Position numbers and translations under genes: made by a program. Below, one piece after another: positions 33,320-45,015 of a stretch of 64,000 nt of DNA. The notes under the pieces are model-generated. The model did not search any database. It was not told where the DNA came from and was given only the letters and a program-made list of their open reading frames with translations. Origin of the DNA: Vicia villosa (Eukaryota > Streptophyta > Magnoliopsida > Fabales > Fabaceae); NCBI RefSeq assembly GCF_029867415.1, contig NW_026706283.1, positions 113,149 to 177,148 on the forward strand, given 5' to 3'. Position 1 is the stretch's first letter. Each line of letters begins with the position of its first letter.

Positions 33320-36300
33320 TGTTGCACCCTAAAATTTGCCCACCTAATATTATTTCTAACTGGCTTAAGCTTTGCATTCTATGCATTCTATTAGGTCATC
33401 AACATATCATACATACATTAAACCATCTTGGATTCAAAGGATCTATGTATGAAATATTAATTAAGGGTTCATCATGATCGAAAGGCATTTGCTTGTCATT
33501 TTTACACAAGTGAATTTAGGAAATTTAATCATGGTGAATTATTCATGTCAAGTCACCACTTATAACCATGAGTTCTTAATGTGCAAGTTTTGTTGGCTAA
33601 GGTATTGAATTGCTCAAGATTTCCGGATACAAAAGCGGAGTTTATCATAATTCATGGTATAAGTAATATCATTCGAGTCAACATCCTTCAATTCCAAAAA
33701 TCTCCCATCATTGCTCATTTAAAGTTATAGAGAGTTAACACAGTTTCAAATGTTCATCAACACCAAAGATCAAGTGCCCATCCTCGAATGTCTAATTATA
33801 CACTTATTTGAAGTTTCGTCAAAATACAATTCAAAACTCGTCAAAATCATTTCGAGAAAGGGACATTATATCCAAGCTCCATTCACTATTACATGGTCAA
33901 GAATCCAAGTTTGTTACAAATATCATTATCATGACTTAAACAAATTTCCTAAGTCTATTTCTAGAAATATTCTGTGAGTGTACATGTTCAGCTCCATTCA
34001 TGCCACAACTACCATGTCAGATCAGTATCATCCACATCATTTCTTTTAGTTACAAAGTCATCTTGGCATTTTGACATAAGCATAGGAGACCTACATTACA
34101 TCCTGCATACAAAAAGATAAAAGAACAGCAGCAGCGATTTAAATTAACAGGAGCTAAACTGTGCACACATATCCGTTGTGGTCGAAATGCGTCGTTGCCA
34201 AATCTGCACACCGCACCCTTAGTCCAAGCTGCATCATTCACACTGTCAAAAAATAACAACACAGAGTTAACTGACACCATTGTTCGTCATAATGCGAAAG
34301 GTTCCAGAATCTGCATAAACTAATTTACTACAGCCTGCACACAATCATATTCAAAACCAATACAGGTCCAATCCAATACACACACACTTCAACTCTAATA
34401 GGATTCCCTAACTCCTAACCAACTCTCAAACCTCCTAACAGTTTTATTAAATCTCCAACTAACGTAACCATACTTCTAACAACCTAGTATATTCATAACT
34501 TCCCATAACTTCTAACTTCCCTCACAGCTAACTGATAACAGAATTTAACAAACCTCTAACCACCTTTCAACCATTTTATAACCACCTAAAATAGTTTTGT
34601 AACTAATTCTTCTAACTATCCCTAACCAACTAATAGTCCTAACAGAATTTTATAACTACCAAAACAGAATCACAAACCATCATAACTAATCCCTAACCGA
34701 ATCTAACAGTTATAACCACCTAACATTCAGCCAACAATCATAACAACTTCTACAATTCTCTAACAGAAATTCAAAGTTCAAAAACTAACCTTGAGAATCA
34801 ACCTCTATATAACTGGAGCTTCTTCTTCATAATCAGCTCTCCACTTTATTCACCATCTTCAATACCATTCCATAACCTTCAACCAATCACTTTTCTTCCC
34901 CTGAACCTCTGTATCTTCACTCTACCCTTCATTCATCATCTTCAAAACCATCTTCACTTCCTCCATAATTGAAGCTCCACCATTTTTCCACAAATCATCA
35001 TAGACACTTCATTCATCTTCATGATTCTTCACAATTCTCTCTTCAATCTCCATCCCTCAACGCCTCTGCATCTTCATTCAATCATCATCACTCTGCAACT
35101 TCAAGCTCTCGATTCACTCTCCATCTTCTGAACCATCCACCACTTCATCATCACCTCTGAACCTCCTTCAACATCAATCTTCAATCATCACCAAGAATCT
35201 CCATCAACTCTCTGCAACCTCGCTTCAATCTTCATCATAACCTTCATCTTCACCTCACAAACGCGAAAAAGGAAAAGCTCAGAATTGTTTCAAAGCAAAA
35301 AAAGAGAAGAAGAAGAATAGAAGTGTAATGTGCAAGATGTCCGTACCTACAGAATCGGAAGTGGATCGTTTGGATTTCCTCATTGTGATTCGTGTTTGAA
35401 AGAGACCGAATGACGCTGAGTTCTTGAGTCAGTGAGGCGAGATGATGTTGCTTTGTTGATTCACGGTGGCAGAGAGAGTTGATCGGAGTCGAATGAGCGG
35501 ATTATCGCCGCCGTTGAGTTTGCCGCCGTTTGAACGTTTGAAAGTGAAGAGGAAGAAGCGGAGAGAATTGGCAACGTCACAGAGTAACGTAACCCTAATC
35601 CCTTTCCAGTTTCTTCTTTGTTTTATTTTTATTTTCATTTATTTTTCATTTATTATTGTTTGTGGATTGAAAATGATAATAATTGGATCTAACGTATCTT
35701 TGGGCCACGAATTCATTCAATCACCCATGGCCCATGTTCTTTTTTCAATAACAAAATTTGTGTATAAACCTCTGGGCCGAATTGCTGGCAACACCCTTGG
35801 GCCCAGCGCCTTCACTATGTATGCTGCACCACAATCTAATTCACACCCCCTGGTTCTATGTTTTATTAGTGAAATTTAGGTTTTAATTAGATTTTCCTCA
35901 TATTTCTTTGAGTAATTAAATTGCTAAAATTTCTTACTAATTCTTAGACTTCAATACAATTTTTGACATATAAAAATGTTCATAAAAAATATTAGTTTAG
36001 GCTTGTATTTTAATTCTTTTGCTTGATTAGATTTCTTGCTTTTATCATATAAAAATCATAAAAATAAATAGTATCTTTTAATTCAATTTCACACTATATT
36101 TTGAATCATTCATTTTCATGTTTGGTGCTATATTTTCAAGTCATTATTCTAGTCAATTTGTGTACTAATTTTGTACCATTGTTTACTTGTGATTTTTACT
36201 TGCAATTCTACTTGTATGTTCCCATAGATTTAGGACCTATAATCTTCATGACCATTAGGCTTAGTCTTTCCCTTTAAATCCTAACATTTAGATATAATCC

Positions 36301-37497
36301 TAACATTAAGCTAGTTATTCATTTTAGGCTAGTTTTCTTCTCCTTTTTCTTTTCAACTTTAAAACATTAATAAAGGACGACGCGAATCATGCTAATGCCT
36401 TTTTTTTTAGTGTGAAAGAAATGATTCGGGCGTAGGCCCTGATGTATGTTCTTTCCCACTAAACGGAAGAGAAATGATTGAGGCGTAGGCCTCAGTGTAT
36501 TTCTTAACCGTTATTTAGAGAAACGATTGTGGCGTAGGCCTCGATGTGCATTCTCTAAATATTCGAAAATTGTATTTCATTTAGAGAAACGATTGTGGCG
36601 TAGGCCTCGATGTGCATTCTCTAAATATTCAAAAACTGTACTTCGTTTAGAGAAACGATTGTGGCGTAGGCCTCGATGTGCATTCTCTAATTATTCAAAA
36701 AACTGTATTTCATTTAGAGAAACGATTGTGGCGTAGGCTTCTATGTGCATTCTCTAAATATTCAAAAAAAACTCTTTTTTTATGGCATGATTCAAGTCAC
36801 AAATTAATTTCCCTTAAAAGAAACCCAACCAAAAACATTTCAAAATATCTAATAAAGGCTCAGACCTAAACAAAGTAAGGAAGTGATGCGAAGCCTTGTA
36901 GTGGATTGTCGTCCATCATGGAATTACACCTAAAAGACACAAACCAATTTTCTCTCTTCTCTCTCTTGCCTCCGAGGCATTCTTTCTATTGCCTTCAGAG
37001 CATTCTTCCTTTTAATCGGACACGTTGTTTGCGCTCCATTCCCAGCTTAAGACTCCAGAGGTCGAGCAGCGGGGTGCGAATGTAACTGTTCAACTAAAAA
37101 ACACAAAAACAAACAAAAACTAAAGAGCCGAACTACGGCGCTCTGATTCCTGAAAATGATACGTAGGCATTGGGTCGCGGGGCTTAAGCGAGCACAACTA
37201 TTTATAAACCTTATTTTCCCCGTGTTTCTTTTCTTTCATTTGCATGCATTCCCCTAGTAATTAAGCTATAGATTTATACACCCTTAGAATAGAACAAACA
37301 TAGGTGGATACCATCGAGTACGATGGGCGTGAGGGGTGCTAGCACCTTCCCCTTGCGTAACCGACTCCCGTACCTTGATCTCTGGTCGCAAGACCTTTTC
37401 TTATCCTTTCCTTATTCCATGTTTTCTGATATTCCTTTCCCTCTTTTGGATAAATATATTGGTGGCGACTCTGTTCACATTTCGCGAGCGTGCGACA
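33320..37497 (+). repeat. 3' LTR of element E (4,178 bp)
   Basis: Collinear with the 5' LTR. In the first 930 nt I counted about 16 differences. It contains about 91 nt near 36990-37080 that the 5' LTR lacks. It ends GCGACA at 37497, followed by the ATGAC target duplication. A PBS-like TGGCGACTCTG lies inside at 37463-37473. Confidence 0.95.
36408..36765 (+). repeat. Minisatellite in 3' LTR of E
   Basis: Same six-unit hairpin array as in the 5' LTR (25365-25722), with a handful of substitutions and small indels in the A-runs. Confidence 0.9.
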
Positions 37498-37502
37498 ATG
37501 AC
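37498..37502. repeat. Target duplication of E, right copy (ATGAC)
   Basis: Matches 22272-22276. Confidence 0.95.
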
Positions 37503-40034
37503 TAAGTGGGCTAACGATGTGTTCAAACAATACACGCCTTGCAAAAAATATAAAATAAACTTGGACATGAATGGAATTTTTCCAGACTTCGTCTTCTTCA
37601 TTGAACTCACGGACAACAACATTAACACAACCATGGGCCAAGTTTGAATTTTATCAAAACTTAATCAATTTAAACAAAACAAGACATCAAAATGATCAGC
37701 ATTTAACCACGAACTCAACCATATAACTAACTAACATTAATAATCAAATATGAACGTGAATTTCTAGAAAAATAGTATGATCCTTAAAAATCAAATTTAA
37801 AATTAAACTCTGGAATCAAACAATCAAGCAATGGGACCTTAGGGCTATCATTCCACATGTAAAATAGAACATTTTGGTAATAAGAAACACATGAATTGAG
37901 CTCCTTTTATGGGAGCTAAAAGTTAAGTCACATACCTCTGAAAATGGGGTCGAGTAGAGTAATTGAGAGGACATGGGAATGCCTCAAGTGTTCAGTTAGC
38001 TTCTATGGACCTCAGGGAAGCTTTTGTAATGCTGAAAAGTTCTTAAAAATGCTTGCAACTGAGAACACGATTTCACCTTGAACCTGAAAAATTTATGGTG
38101 AGTACACTATGAAAATGGTGTTGCAAATCAAATGCAGATGTTTGGATAGCTTCTATATGATGTTTAGAAGCTGTCTAAACCATAAAGCCTCAAAACGCAC
38201 GAGTGGAATTGAGTTTTGCAAGTTTGAGTTCAAAGGTTCTTTAATGGAGTTTTGAAATGGTGATTTCTGGTTCAAGGCCTTTGGTAGGTGTTTGGATGTT
38301 ATGGATAGTTTCTATATGTGATATAGAAGCTATGTGAAAGGTTATTTGAGTGTCTAAGTGTTTGGTTTGAGTCTTAGCTTGTGATGAGCTTAAAAGCTTT
38401 GAAATGGAGGGAAAATGGAGTTTTTTGGTTTGGAAGTGTTTGAGAGGCTAAGGAAGGTATAGTCACCTTCTAATTGATGTATAGAAGTTGTCTAAACCAT
38501 TGGTTAACACCCAAAATCTTTGGAACTCAGAATCACTATAAAAGTGCAAAGATGGAAAAATGGAGAATTTCAAGTGAGGTATGACTTGGAGAATTCTGGT
38601 GTAATCATGCAATGAGCAATGCCCACTATTTTGAGGCTCCCATGTGACTTTGTACCATGTTGCTTCTTTGTGAAGAAATGAGATTTTTGGTTTTCCATGG
38701 TGAAGTACAATACTTTAGGCATGCTTGTAAGACTTTGATCTGATCTTAGAGAGGTTGCTTGTTGCATTTGAAGTGCTTTTGCTGCAAAGGAAACATTGAT
38801 GTGGCTCAAAAGAAGAATGGTTGTGATTAAAGTCACTTTACTAGAATGGAAGTGTTAACATTGTGCCATTAATGGAATGATCAATTGGATAATGGCTTAA
38901 ACACTTGGATTATAGCTCAAAAGCAAGTGTAGTCTTTTGATTATGGTGCTTTGAACAAGTTATATGGGCTGCAAGAAAGGAATCTTTCAAATTTGAACAA
39001 GTTTGATTCATAACATCTTCACTTTCTTCATATTTTTCTTCATTTTCAAGTGTTCATGGTGCCTTATTGTCAAAATCATATCTCCATGATTAAGCCATGA
39101 AATTTCATGCTACTTAGGAATTTGGAAAGCCCTTGCTACATACTTCAATTCACTTGTTGAAAGTTTCTTCAAACTCTTTTTGGATCATTGAGAAAAATGG
39201 CCACAAAGTTAAGAAAAATCCAAGTAAAACACTTGAAAAATTTTCTAAGTCTTTGAAAAATTATCTTCTTAATTCCATATCTCTCAAAATAATAATTTTT
39301 TGCAAAAAGTTCTATTGTGATAAGTTGTTTGTTTTTCCAAGATCTACAACTTTCATGTTGGGAGATTTTTGAGTGTGTAAGCAAAATTTGGAGATCCATG
39401 AATTAGGTCAAAATACACTTAAAAATCCTAATTTGACTTTTTGTTGACTTTTTATTCTTGATGAATTCTTTGAATCCTTATGATGATGATTTGGATCCTT
39501 AAAAGTCAATAGTTGACTATTTTTCTCAAAAGTTAAAGGTAGACTTGCACAGTTGACTTTTTCCAGATGAACTGCAGCTTTGTGATTTCCAAATGAATCA
39601 AGCTCTCCTTTTCAAATGAATGATATGGATGGAATATGATGATGATTTGGATGCCCTTGAATCATATTTTGAGTCTTGGAACCATCTTCTGATTAAAAGT
39701 CAACCCTCCAATGAAATTAGGTCAAAAACCCTAATTTGAGCTTTTGATGAACTTAAAGGTGATTGATCTTGCATTGACCCATCTTTGGACTTTGATTTTG
39801 ATTGGAGAACCCTTTGAATCATAGAAGAATGTTGAATTTTTTTGTGGGCCTCAAAACCCTAGCTTGCTCAATTTCTTCTTGATCAGTCTCCTGTCTTAGG
39901 ACACAAGCAACAAACAATAACTTTTTTGTATTTTTGATTAGCAAATGATAAATTCATGATGATTATGACGACAATGATGAACCTAGTATTTAAAATATGG
40001 TGGGATCTTAGTGGTCAAAAATTGGGGTGCAACA
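37503..40034 (-). repeat. U3 part of element C's LTR
   Basis: On the minus strand it starts TGTTGCACCCC at 40034 and runs to the E insertion. It is AT-rich and shares blocks with LTR A around 16400-16700, such as CCTTAAAAGTCA and AGTTGACTTTTTCCAGATG. The last bases before E (TAAGTGGGCTAACG on the plus strand) resemble a tRNA-like A-box region whose T-arm lies on the other side of E at 22225. Small frames in it are not supported. Confidence 0.8.
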
Positions 40035-40656
40035 GGGGTGAGATGTCGATTGCTTATACCTAGATGTTGATTTCTAGGTAGAAGTTGCACTAGGTGGTGA
40101 TTAGGGGAAAAGTTGTAAACTAAGACTATTTAGGCTTTGAACTAGTACTGATAATAGTGGATTAGGTGTTGTTGCACTGAATCAGGTTAACAATTTATTG
40201 TGTTATTTATCATTCTGCATTTTGTTTAAGTTTTGATAATTGTGTTGAGAGTCAGTAGATGGTATAACAACTATCTTAATATTGTAGATTGTTAGGACAT
40301 TCTTCCTGACATCTTTTGTACGAGTGCCAGAATTTTAATTTCTAAAATTCTAAAACATTTTAAGATTGGTGTTCCAAATTTACAGTATCTCTCATCGGGG
40401 ACCGGATCTAGAGTTTGAATAACGCATCATGACCAACATGGGATATCATTAAGATGCTACCAATATGGTATACTTCTTTCGTCTAAACAAGTCTACTCTA
40501 GTCATTTTTAACTATGATGACCCCACTGAATTTCACATGGAAAATGTTGAAAAGAAATCGATAAATGTTGAAGAACAACAAATAGGAAATAATGATCAGC
40601 ATGAAGATACAAACATGCTTGATGCAAACTCTCTTGATGCAAACTATGGTGAAGAC
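40035..40656 (+). pseudogene. Coding-like fragment left of F, unassigned
   Basis: A frame from 40465 reads VYFFRLNKSTLVIFNYDDPTEF and then an acidic, Asn/Asp/Glu-rich stretch (HEDTNMLDANSLDANYGEDEA). The first part is compatible with the last strands of a plant B3 domain (hydrophobic V-I-F-x-Y followed by F), but this is weak. The acidic stretch is cut by fragment F and seems to resume in frame at 43034. The rest of the region is non-coding. Confidence 0.3.
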
Positions 40657-43030
40657 GAGGCTTCTCTCCAAATGGTTAGTCTTTGATGCATCGTCGAAGG
40701 CACAGCCGCCACATGGATCCACTCTCTTCCAAGCAAAAGATTGTAATTAGCCTTTGCTGGTATCACCATGAACATCGTTGGCTTGGTGACGGAACCCACA
40801 GTTAAATTCACTTGAATTACTCCTAAAGTTTGCCCTATCTTGCCTTCATAGTTGGACAGAACCATATTATGTGGTCTTATATCAGTATCGAACATACCAA
40901 TTCTCTTCAGCATATATTGGGGCATTAGGTTTACTGCTGCTCCCCCATCTACTAACACTTTGTTAATGCCAACATTTTCAATCTTGGCTCTTATGTAGAG
41001 TGGTTTCAAATGATTCCTCATACCTTCATCAGGCCTTTCGAAGAAAGCGTTATGCTCTTCGACTGCCCCATTGTTGAGCACATAATAACACACAGGTCTG
41101 TGTCTTGCCATTTCTTCCTCATCAGCTTCCTCAAAATCTTCGACTTCTGTTTCTTGGTTATACTCATGAGGGAGTACTGACACAACATTGCAATTGAGAT
41201 TTATAGACGATACTCCGTCTGAGTCGAAGTCATTCGTCAGCCTATCGTCTTCCTTCCAAGGGCTGGAATGCATCTTTTCTACTTCTTTCTCATTTTCAGA
41301 ATCGAATAACTTACGCTCCACTAGAGGTTTACTTGTCCTTGCCCCCTGCATTGGGATCTGATTGCGACTTGATTCTCCAGTCTCCCTTGGTTTGTATTCC
41401 CTTTGGGCTTTCTTCATCCTCTGGTGCCTTCTCCATTGGGATCTGGACATAGGATTTTTGACTTTGTAGTTTTCCAACCTGTACATCTCTCGATTGGAAT
41501 TCTGGAATTGCTTCCTATATGCCATTGCAGTTCTTCCACCTTGGTCCCAACTTCGCCATTTGTTGGTTCTGGTACCAGCTTGCATCCATCTATCCCTGGG
41601 TATGTCTGCAGGAACTTTGAATGTGACCCTTCGAGCTCTAGGGTGTGGGCTGTCAGGCCTCCTTGATGGGGTCCGTTTGTCGAACCCATACAAGTTAGGA
41701 CGAAGTCCCTGGGTCTCCCGACCCATATAAAGATACACCCTTTCGAATGATCCTGCTAGCAGTTCGTCATAGACTGCACCACATCTAGGGCACAGTGCAA
41801 CTTCAGAGTTGTCGTTGTGACTCCTGACCAAGAAACCAACCAAGCTTTCTTCAGACCTTGGGTATACTTTCAGCAGCAAGTTTCCTCCTCTCCAAGGTTG
41901 CTCCATTCTTTCTCGCAGGGCCCTCTCGAAATTGGCTTGAACCCTTCGATTTGTCATCACTGAACATCTTGGGCACATCAGCCTTTTTCCACCATTTTTC
42001 ACATGGCAATCCCAGAGATAATCCTTCATACTGTTTCCCCTTGGCGGGATTTCAATGTTTCCTTTCTCCCTTATTAGCCATTTTTCTAGTTCTTCTATTT
42101 CAGATAAAGGGCGTCTAACATTGACCATGTTCACACCTGCCGGTGGAGCCTCAGAAATTCGTATCTGCTGAAGCTTTAATGTGAGGTCTTCAGTGGCCTC
42201 ACTTGTTTTTCCTTTCAGATCTTCAGTCATTTCAGCATCAAAGGATCCTTCAACATCAGTATTGAAGATCGAATTGGCATTTAGGCCTTCAGTAGCCTGC
42301 TTTCCACCTGCAATTATCTCCGATTCAGCAGCATCAACTTCGTATACTTCCACCATGTTGACGTCAAGTGGTTCACACAAGTTAGTGTCCGCCATATTCA
42401 AAGGGTCTGCGTCAACCTTCATAAGGTTATTGGCTTTGTCAGCAAATTTCAGACGTCCATCCTTGATAGCATTCTGAATTAGATCCCTGAAAAGAAAACA
42501 TTGTGAAGTTTTATGGCCTAAAAAACCTTGGTATTTGCAAAAACCTCGCTTCTTCCGTTGTTCTAACGGAGGAGTTTTTGAATTGGGAGGTACTATCATC
42601 TGGCCATCTTTTTACTAATAAATCAAATATTTCGTCACATTTAGTGACATCAAATGTATAAGTCTTCTTAGGAAATCTATCGCTCTTATCATTCTCTACT
42701 GGATTCTTTCCATTAGAAGGGGTAAGCAATTTGCAAGAATAGGGTGGCGCCTCTTTTAACTCAGCAAGATCTATTTCGACCTCTTCCATGTCGTATGAGT
42801 CTTCGAAAGGTTCGCCATCACCGTCGTCTGCTTCGACGTATGCTACTCTCTCCTTCTTATAACTCTTACTTGCTCTGGCCTTTTCTGCTTTTAACCGTTC
42901 GACCTATCGAACCCTGTCTGCCAATTGGGCTATATCTCTCAGGTATTGAGTATCCAGTTTCTTTCGAATTGAATAATCTAGGCCACCTGCAGCCATTTCA
43001 ACTAATTCATGTTCTGGGATAGACGTGAAG
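40657..43030 (-). pseudogene. Fragment F: gag-pro piece of a Tat-like gypsy element, no LTRs
   Basis: Minus strand. From 43020 it reads PEHELVEMAAGGLDYSIRKK, a gag segment, with a TAG near 42905 and a one-base frameshift in an A-run near 42605. The long frame 42599-40644 holds a zinc-knuckle-like CKYQGFLGHKTSQC, in which the usual first His is Gln, two CPRC pairs about 60 residues apart, a basic region, and a protease with KVLVDGGAAVNLMPQ and YNLLLGREWIHVAA near its end. It stops right after the protease (RLTIWRE) at about 40660. Neither end shows an LTR. It belongs to a different Tat-like lineage from A, C and E. Confidence 0.83.
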
Positions 43031-43450
43031 CAAAACAACTATTGGACTCAAAGGGCACTACTTATGGGGATGAAACTAGTCATGGTTCAAGTGGTCAAAA
43101 TCAAACAAATATCACTTTGATGTAGAACATGCATGTTCAGCAACAAGAGCACCATGATGAGGAAACTTGTTGGCGTGTTCTTTCAAAGCATCTCAAAAGG
43201 AGCGTTATCGATTAGTTTAGCAACATATGACTGCACATGATAACTCCTTTAATGCTTTTGAAACCTACATTACATATTAGTTTGCCAACATTCGTAGAGA
43301 CATGGAAAGCAACCATGGTTCTACCACTACCGGCATCAACAACATATTATTGGCTTGTTTATTACTATCAATATGGAAATAATGGTCTGGGTTGGCATAG
43401 AGGTGTGAGACCACAACCAAAGCGAGCAAAACAACACCATTGAGGTCACC
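43031..43450 (+). pseudogene. Coding-like fragment right of F, unassigned
   Basis: The stretch after F reads AKQLLDSKGTTYGDETSHGSS in the frame expected if it continued the acidic segment left of F. Further on, one frame reads FNAFETYITY, stop, FANIRRDMESNHGSTTTG, a helical pattern seen in ORFs of legume repeats; another frame reads HISLPTFVETWKATMVLPL with some likeness to a B3 domain. I cannot choose between them. Stops show it is not an active gene. Confidence 0.3.
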
Positions 43451-44022
43451 ATAGGTGTCGTGAACACTAACTAGCTTGTTTAGTGGATAAAAGATATCAT
43501 CTTATGTTGCATGAATTTCATTTTATTTTCATTTAGTTTGTAATGACTTTCATCTCTATTTTTTTGGATTGTATGACTCGTTGTGTTTATGTATTTGGTT
43601 TATGGAATTCTTCTCGGGCAATGTTATGTTTGTAATAAACTAGTGTTGGCTTTGTTTGAATTGTTTATTATTTATGTCTATGAATTTTCACCTTAATGTC
43701 ATTCTATGTGAGTGGAATTATTGTGGATTCATTAGTATTTGCAACGCCTCTGAGTGTTTTATGTGTTATATGTGATTTTACTAGATGTTTGTAAGGCCTT
43801 TTTCTATTTTGGATGATGTCAAGGGGGGGGGGGGGGGAGCTATGCAAGAACAAAGTCTTTTTACGTGCTAAATGGAAGATGAATATATTTAGGGGGAGTT
43901 GTGATCAAGGCAACAAATACTTTATAAGTTTTGCCATCATAAAAAAGGGGGAGTATGTGAGTGCACTATCCTTTTAGATGTTTTGAATGATGTCAAAGAT
44001 AGGACTGAGCATTTGTGTACAT
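43451..44022 (+). mobile_element. Sirevirus-like (Ty1/copia) 3' end fragment
   Basis: AT-rich sequence with several purine tracts: AGGGGGGGG (a run of about 16 G) near 43828, TTTAGGGGGAG near 43890 and AAAAAAGGGGGAG at 43941-43953 preceded by TTTTGCCATCAT. Purine tracts of this form before the LTR are characteristic of Sireviruses in legumes. An LTR start may follow (TGTGAGTGCAC near 43955) but is cut by the next repeat at 44023. Confidence 0.5.
43828..43844 (+). repeat. Homopolymer G run (about 16)
   Basis: Uninterrupted G tract in a purine-rich segment. Length in the assembly may not be reliable. Confidence 0.8.
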
Positions 44023-45015
44023 TGTAACACCCTTCTAAAACCCACATAAAATGCGTATATATATTTTTACAAAAATACAAACAAAATATAATCACCTTCA
44101 AGGGTGTCATATCTTCATAAAAACATCATAACAAAAAATGTCCTGCTCCGTAACACGAGTTTGTAGATTATTTAAAGCCAATACTTCTTTAAAGACAATA
44201 ACGATAAATCAACTTCTCGCAACGCAATTCATAGTTCAAAGCATCTTAAATATCATAGCACGTAGTTCAAAATCTCAAAATAAATAAAAGAACTGAATTG
44301 TTCCAATCAAACGACCTCAACCCAGATGTTACGTATCAGAGTAAAACCCTCTTATTCGACAGAAGTAAATTTATGCACCCTAAAGCTATCCTCTAAGCTT
44401 AAACGAAGTATTCCTGATTACCTGCACGTTACCCATGCATCAAGGCAACGTTTCCAAGTAGAAAGGGTGAGTAATTCATAATTATTATAAAAGACATAAG
44501 GAATAAATATAGTACATACACCACAATCATCAAAGATCACATACATGTAAATCATCATACTACACATATGTACTCACCTTTTCACATCACTAAACCATTC
44601 ACAGCATAATCATGTAAAAAAATCACAATCATAATACAATACTATTTATTCACACATCGTTAAATCATCACTTAATTAACCAGTATGTAATGCCACAAAG
44701 AATGCAACGCATCATCAATTGACTCATGCATGTGGTACTAAAACTCTACTAATGACTTAGTCATCATTCTCTAAAGATTCCCACCAATAGGATCGATTCC
44801 CGATTAGAACCAGAGCAATATTGCACTTAATCCTTGCTATGGGGTTGAGGCCATCATTAGACAAATCGTCCTGGAAACATCACTGGACTAAAAGTCCTTA
44901 TATATGCCATGAATACATGATACAGTAACAAAATAAATGTGACCACGACTAGTCAATATGCACCACCATTCATATAAAATCATAATATTCATCACATACT
45001 TCTCATTATACACAA
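44023..45015 (-). repeat. Partial 3' LTR of element G
   Basis: On the minus strand it ends AGAAGGGTGTTACA, and contains a TTGCCTTGATGCATGGGTAACGTGCAGGTAA-like R/U5 region in the position seen in solo LTR J (TTGGTAACTTGCAGGTAGCGA, 54510-54530). The beginning of the LTR is missing. Confidence 0.65.

Larger units (their letters stand above)
22277..37497 (+). mobile_element. Element E: complete gag-only (non-autonomous) Tat/Ogre-like retrotransposon
   Basis: Two LTRs (22277-26363 and 33320-37497) start TGTTGCACCC and end GCGACA, with an ATGAC target duplication outside. The PBS is the same tRNA-Arg type used by A and D, two bases after the LTR, and a PPT lies just before the second LTR. The 6.96-kb interior encodes a gag with one stop codon, then 2 kb of non-coding sequence and a minisatellite. 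No protease, RT, RNase H, integrase or ORF1 motif was found. It would need enzymes from another element, plausibly an Ogre with the same primer. LTRs differ at roughly 1.5-2% in the part I compared, so the insertion is fairly young. Confidence 0.93.
17250..40034 (-). mobile_element. Older Ogre-like element C, interrupted by A and E
   Basis: Minus-strand order, from the right: LTR start TGTTGCACCCC at 40034, U3 down to 37503, element E inserted, LTR remnant 22276 to about 22125, gag, protease, intron, RT cut at 17250 by element A. Gag abuts LTR sequence with no ORF1 or PBS between, so an internal deletion has removed about the R/U5 end, the PBS and ORF1. The remaining pol and 3' LTR presumably lie beyond A, left of the window. 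C is older than both insertions. Its LTR U3 is alignable by eye to that of A (for example the shared AGTTGACTTTTTCCAGATG). Confidence 0.8.

Noticed and set aside
40465..40686. Host B3 transcription factor gene
   Set aside because: Likeness is limited to one or two short strands, and the right-hand part has an equally good reading as a repeat ORF. Kept only as an unassigned coding-like fragment.
41403..41730. Plus-strand frames within F
   Set aside because: Antisense to the gag-pro frame of F, which has clear protease motifs.
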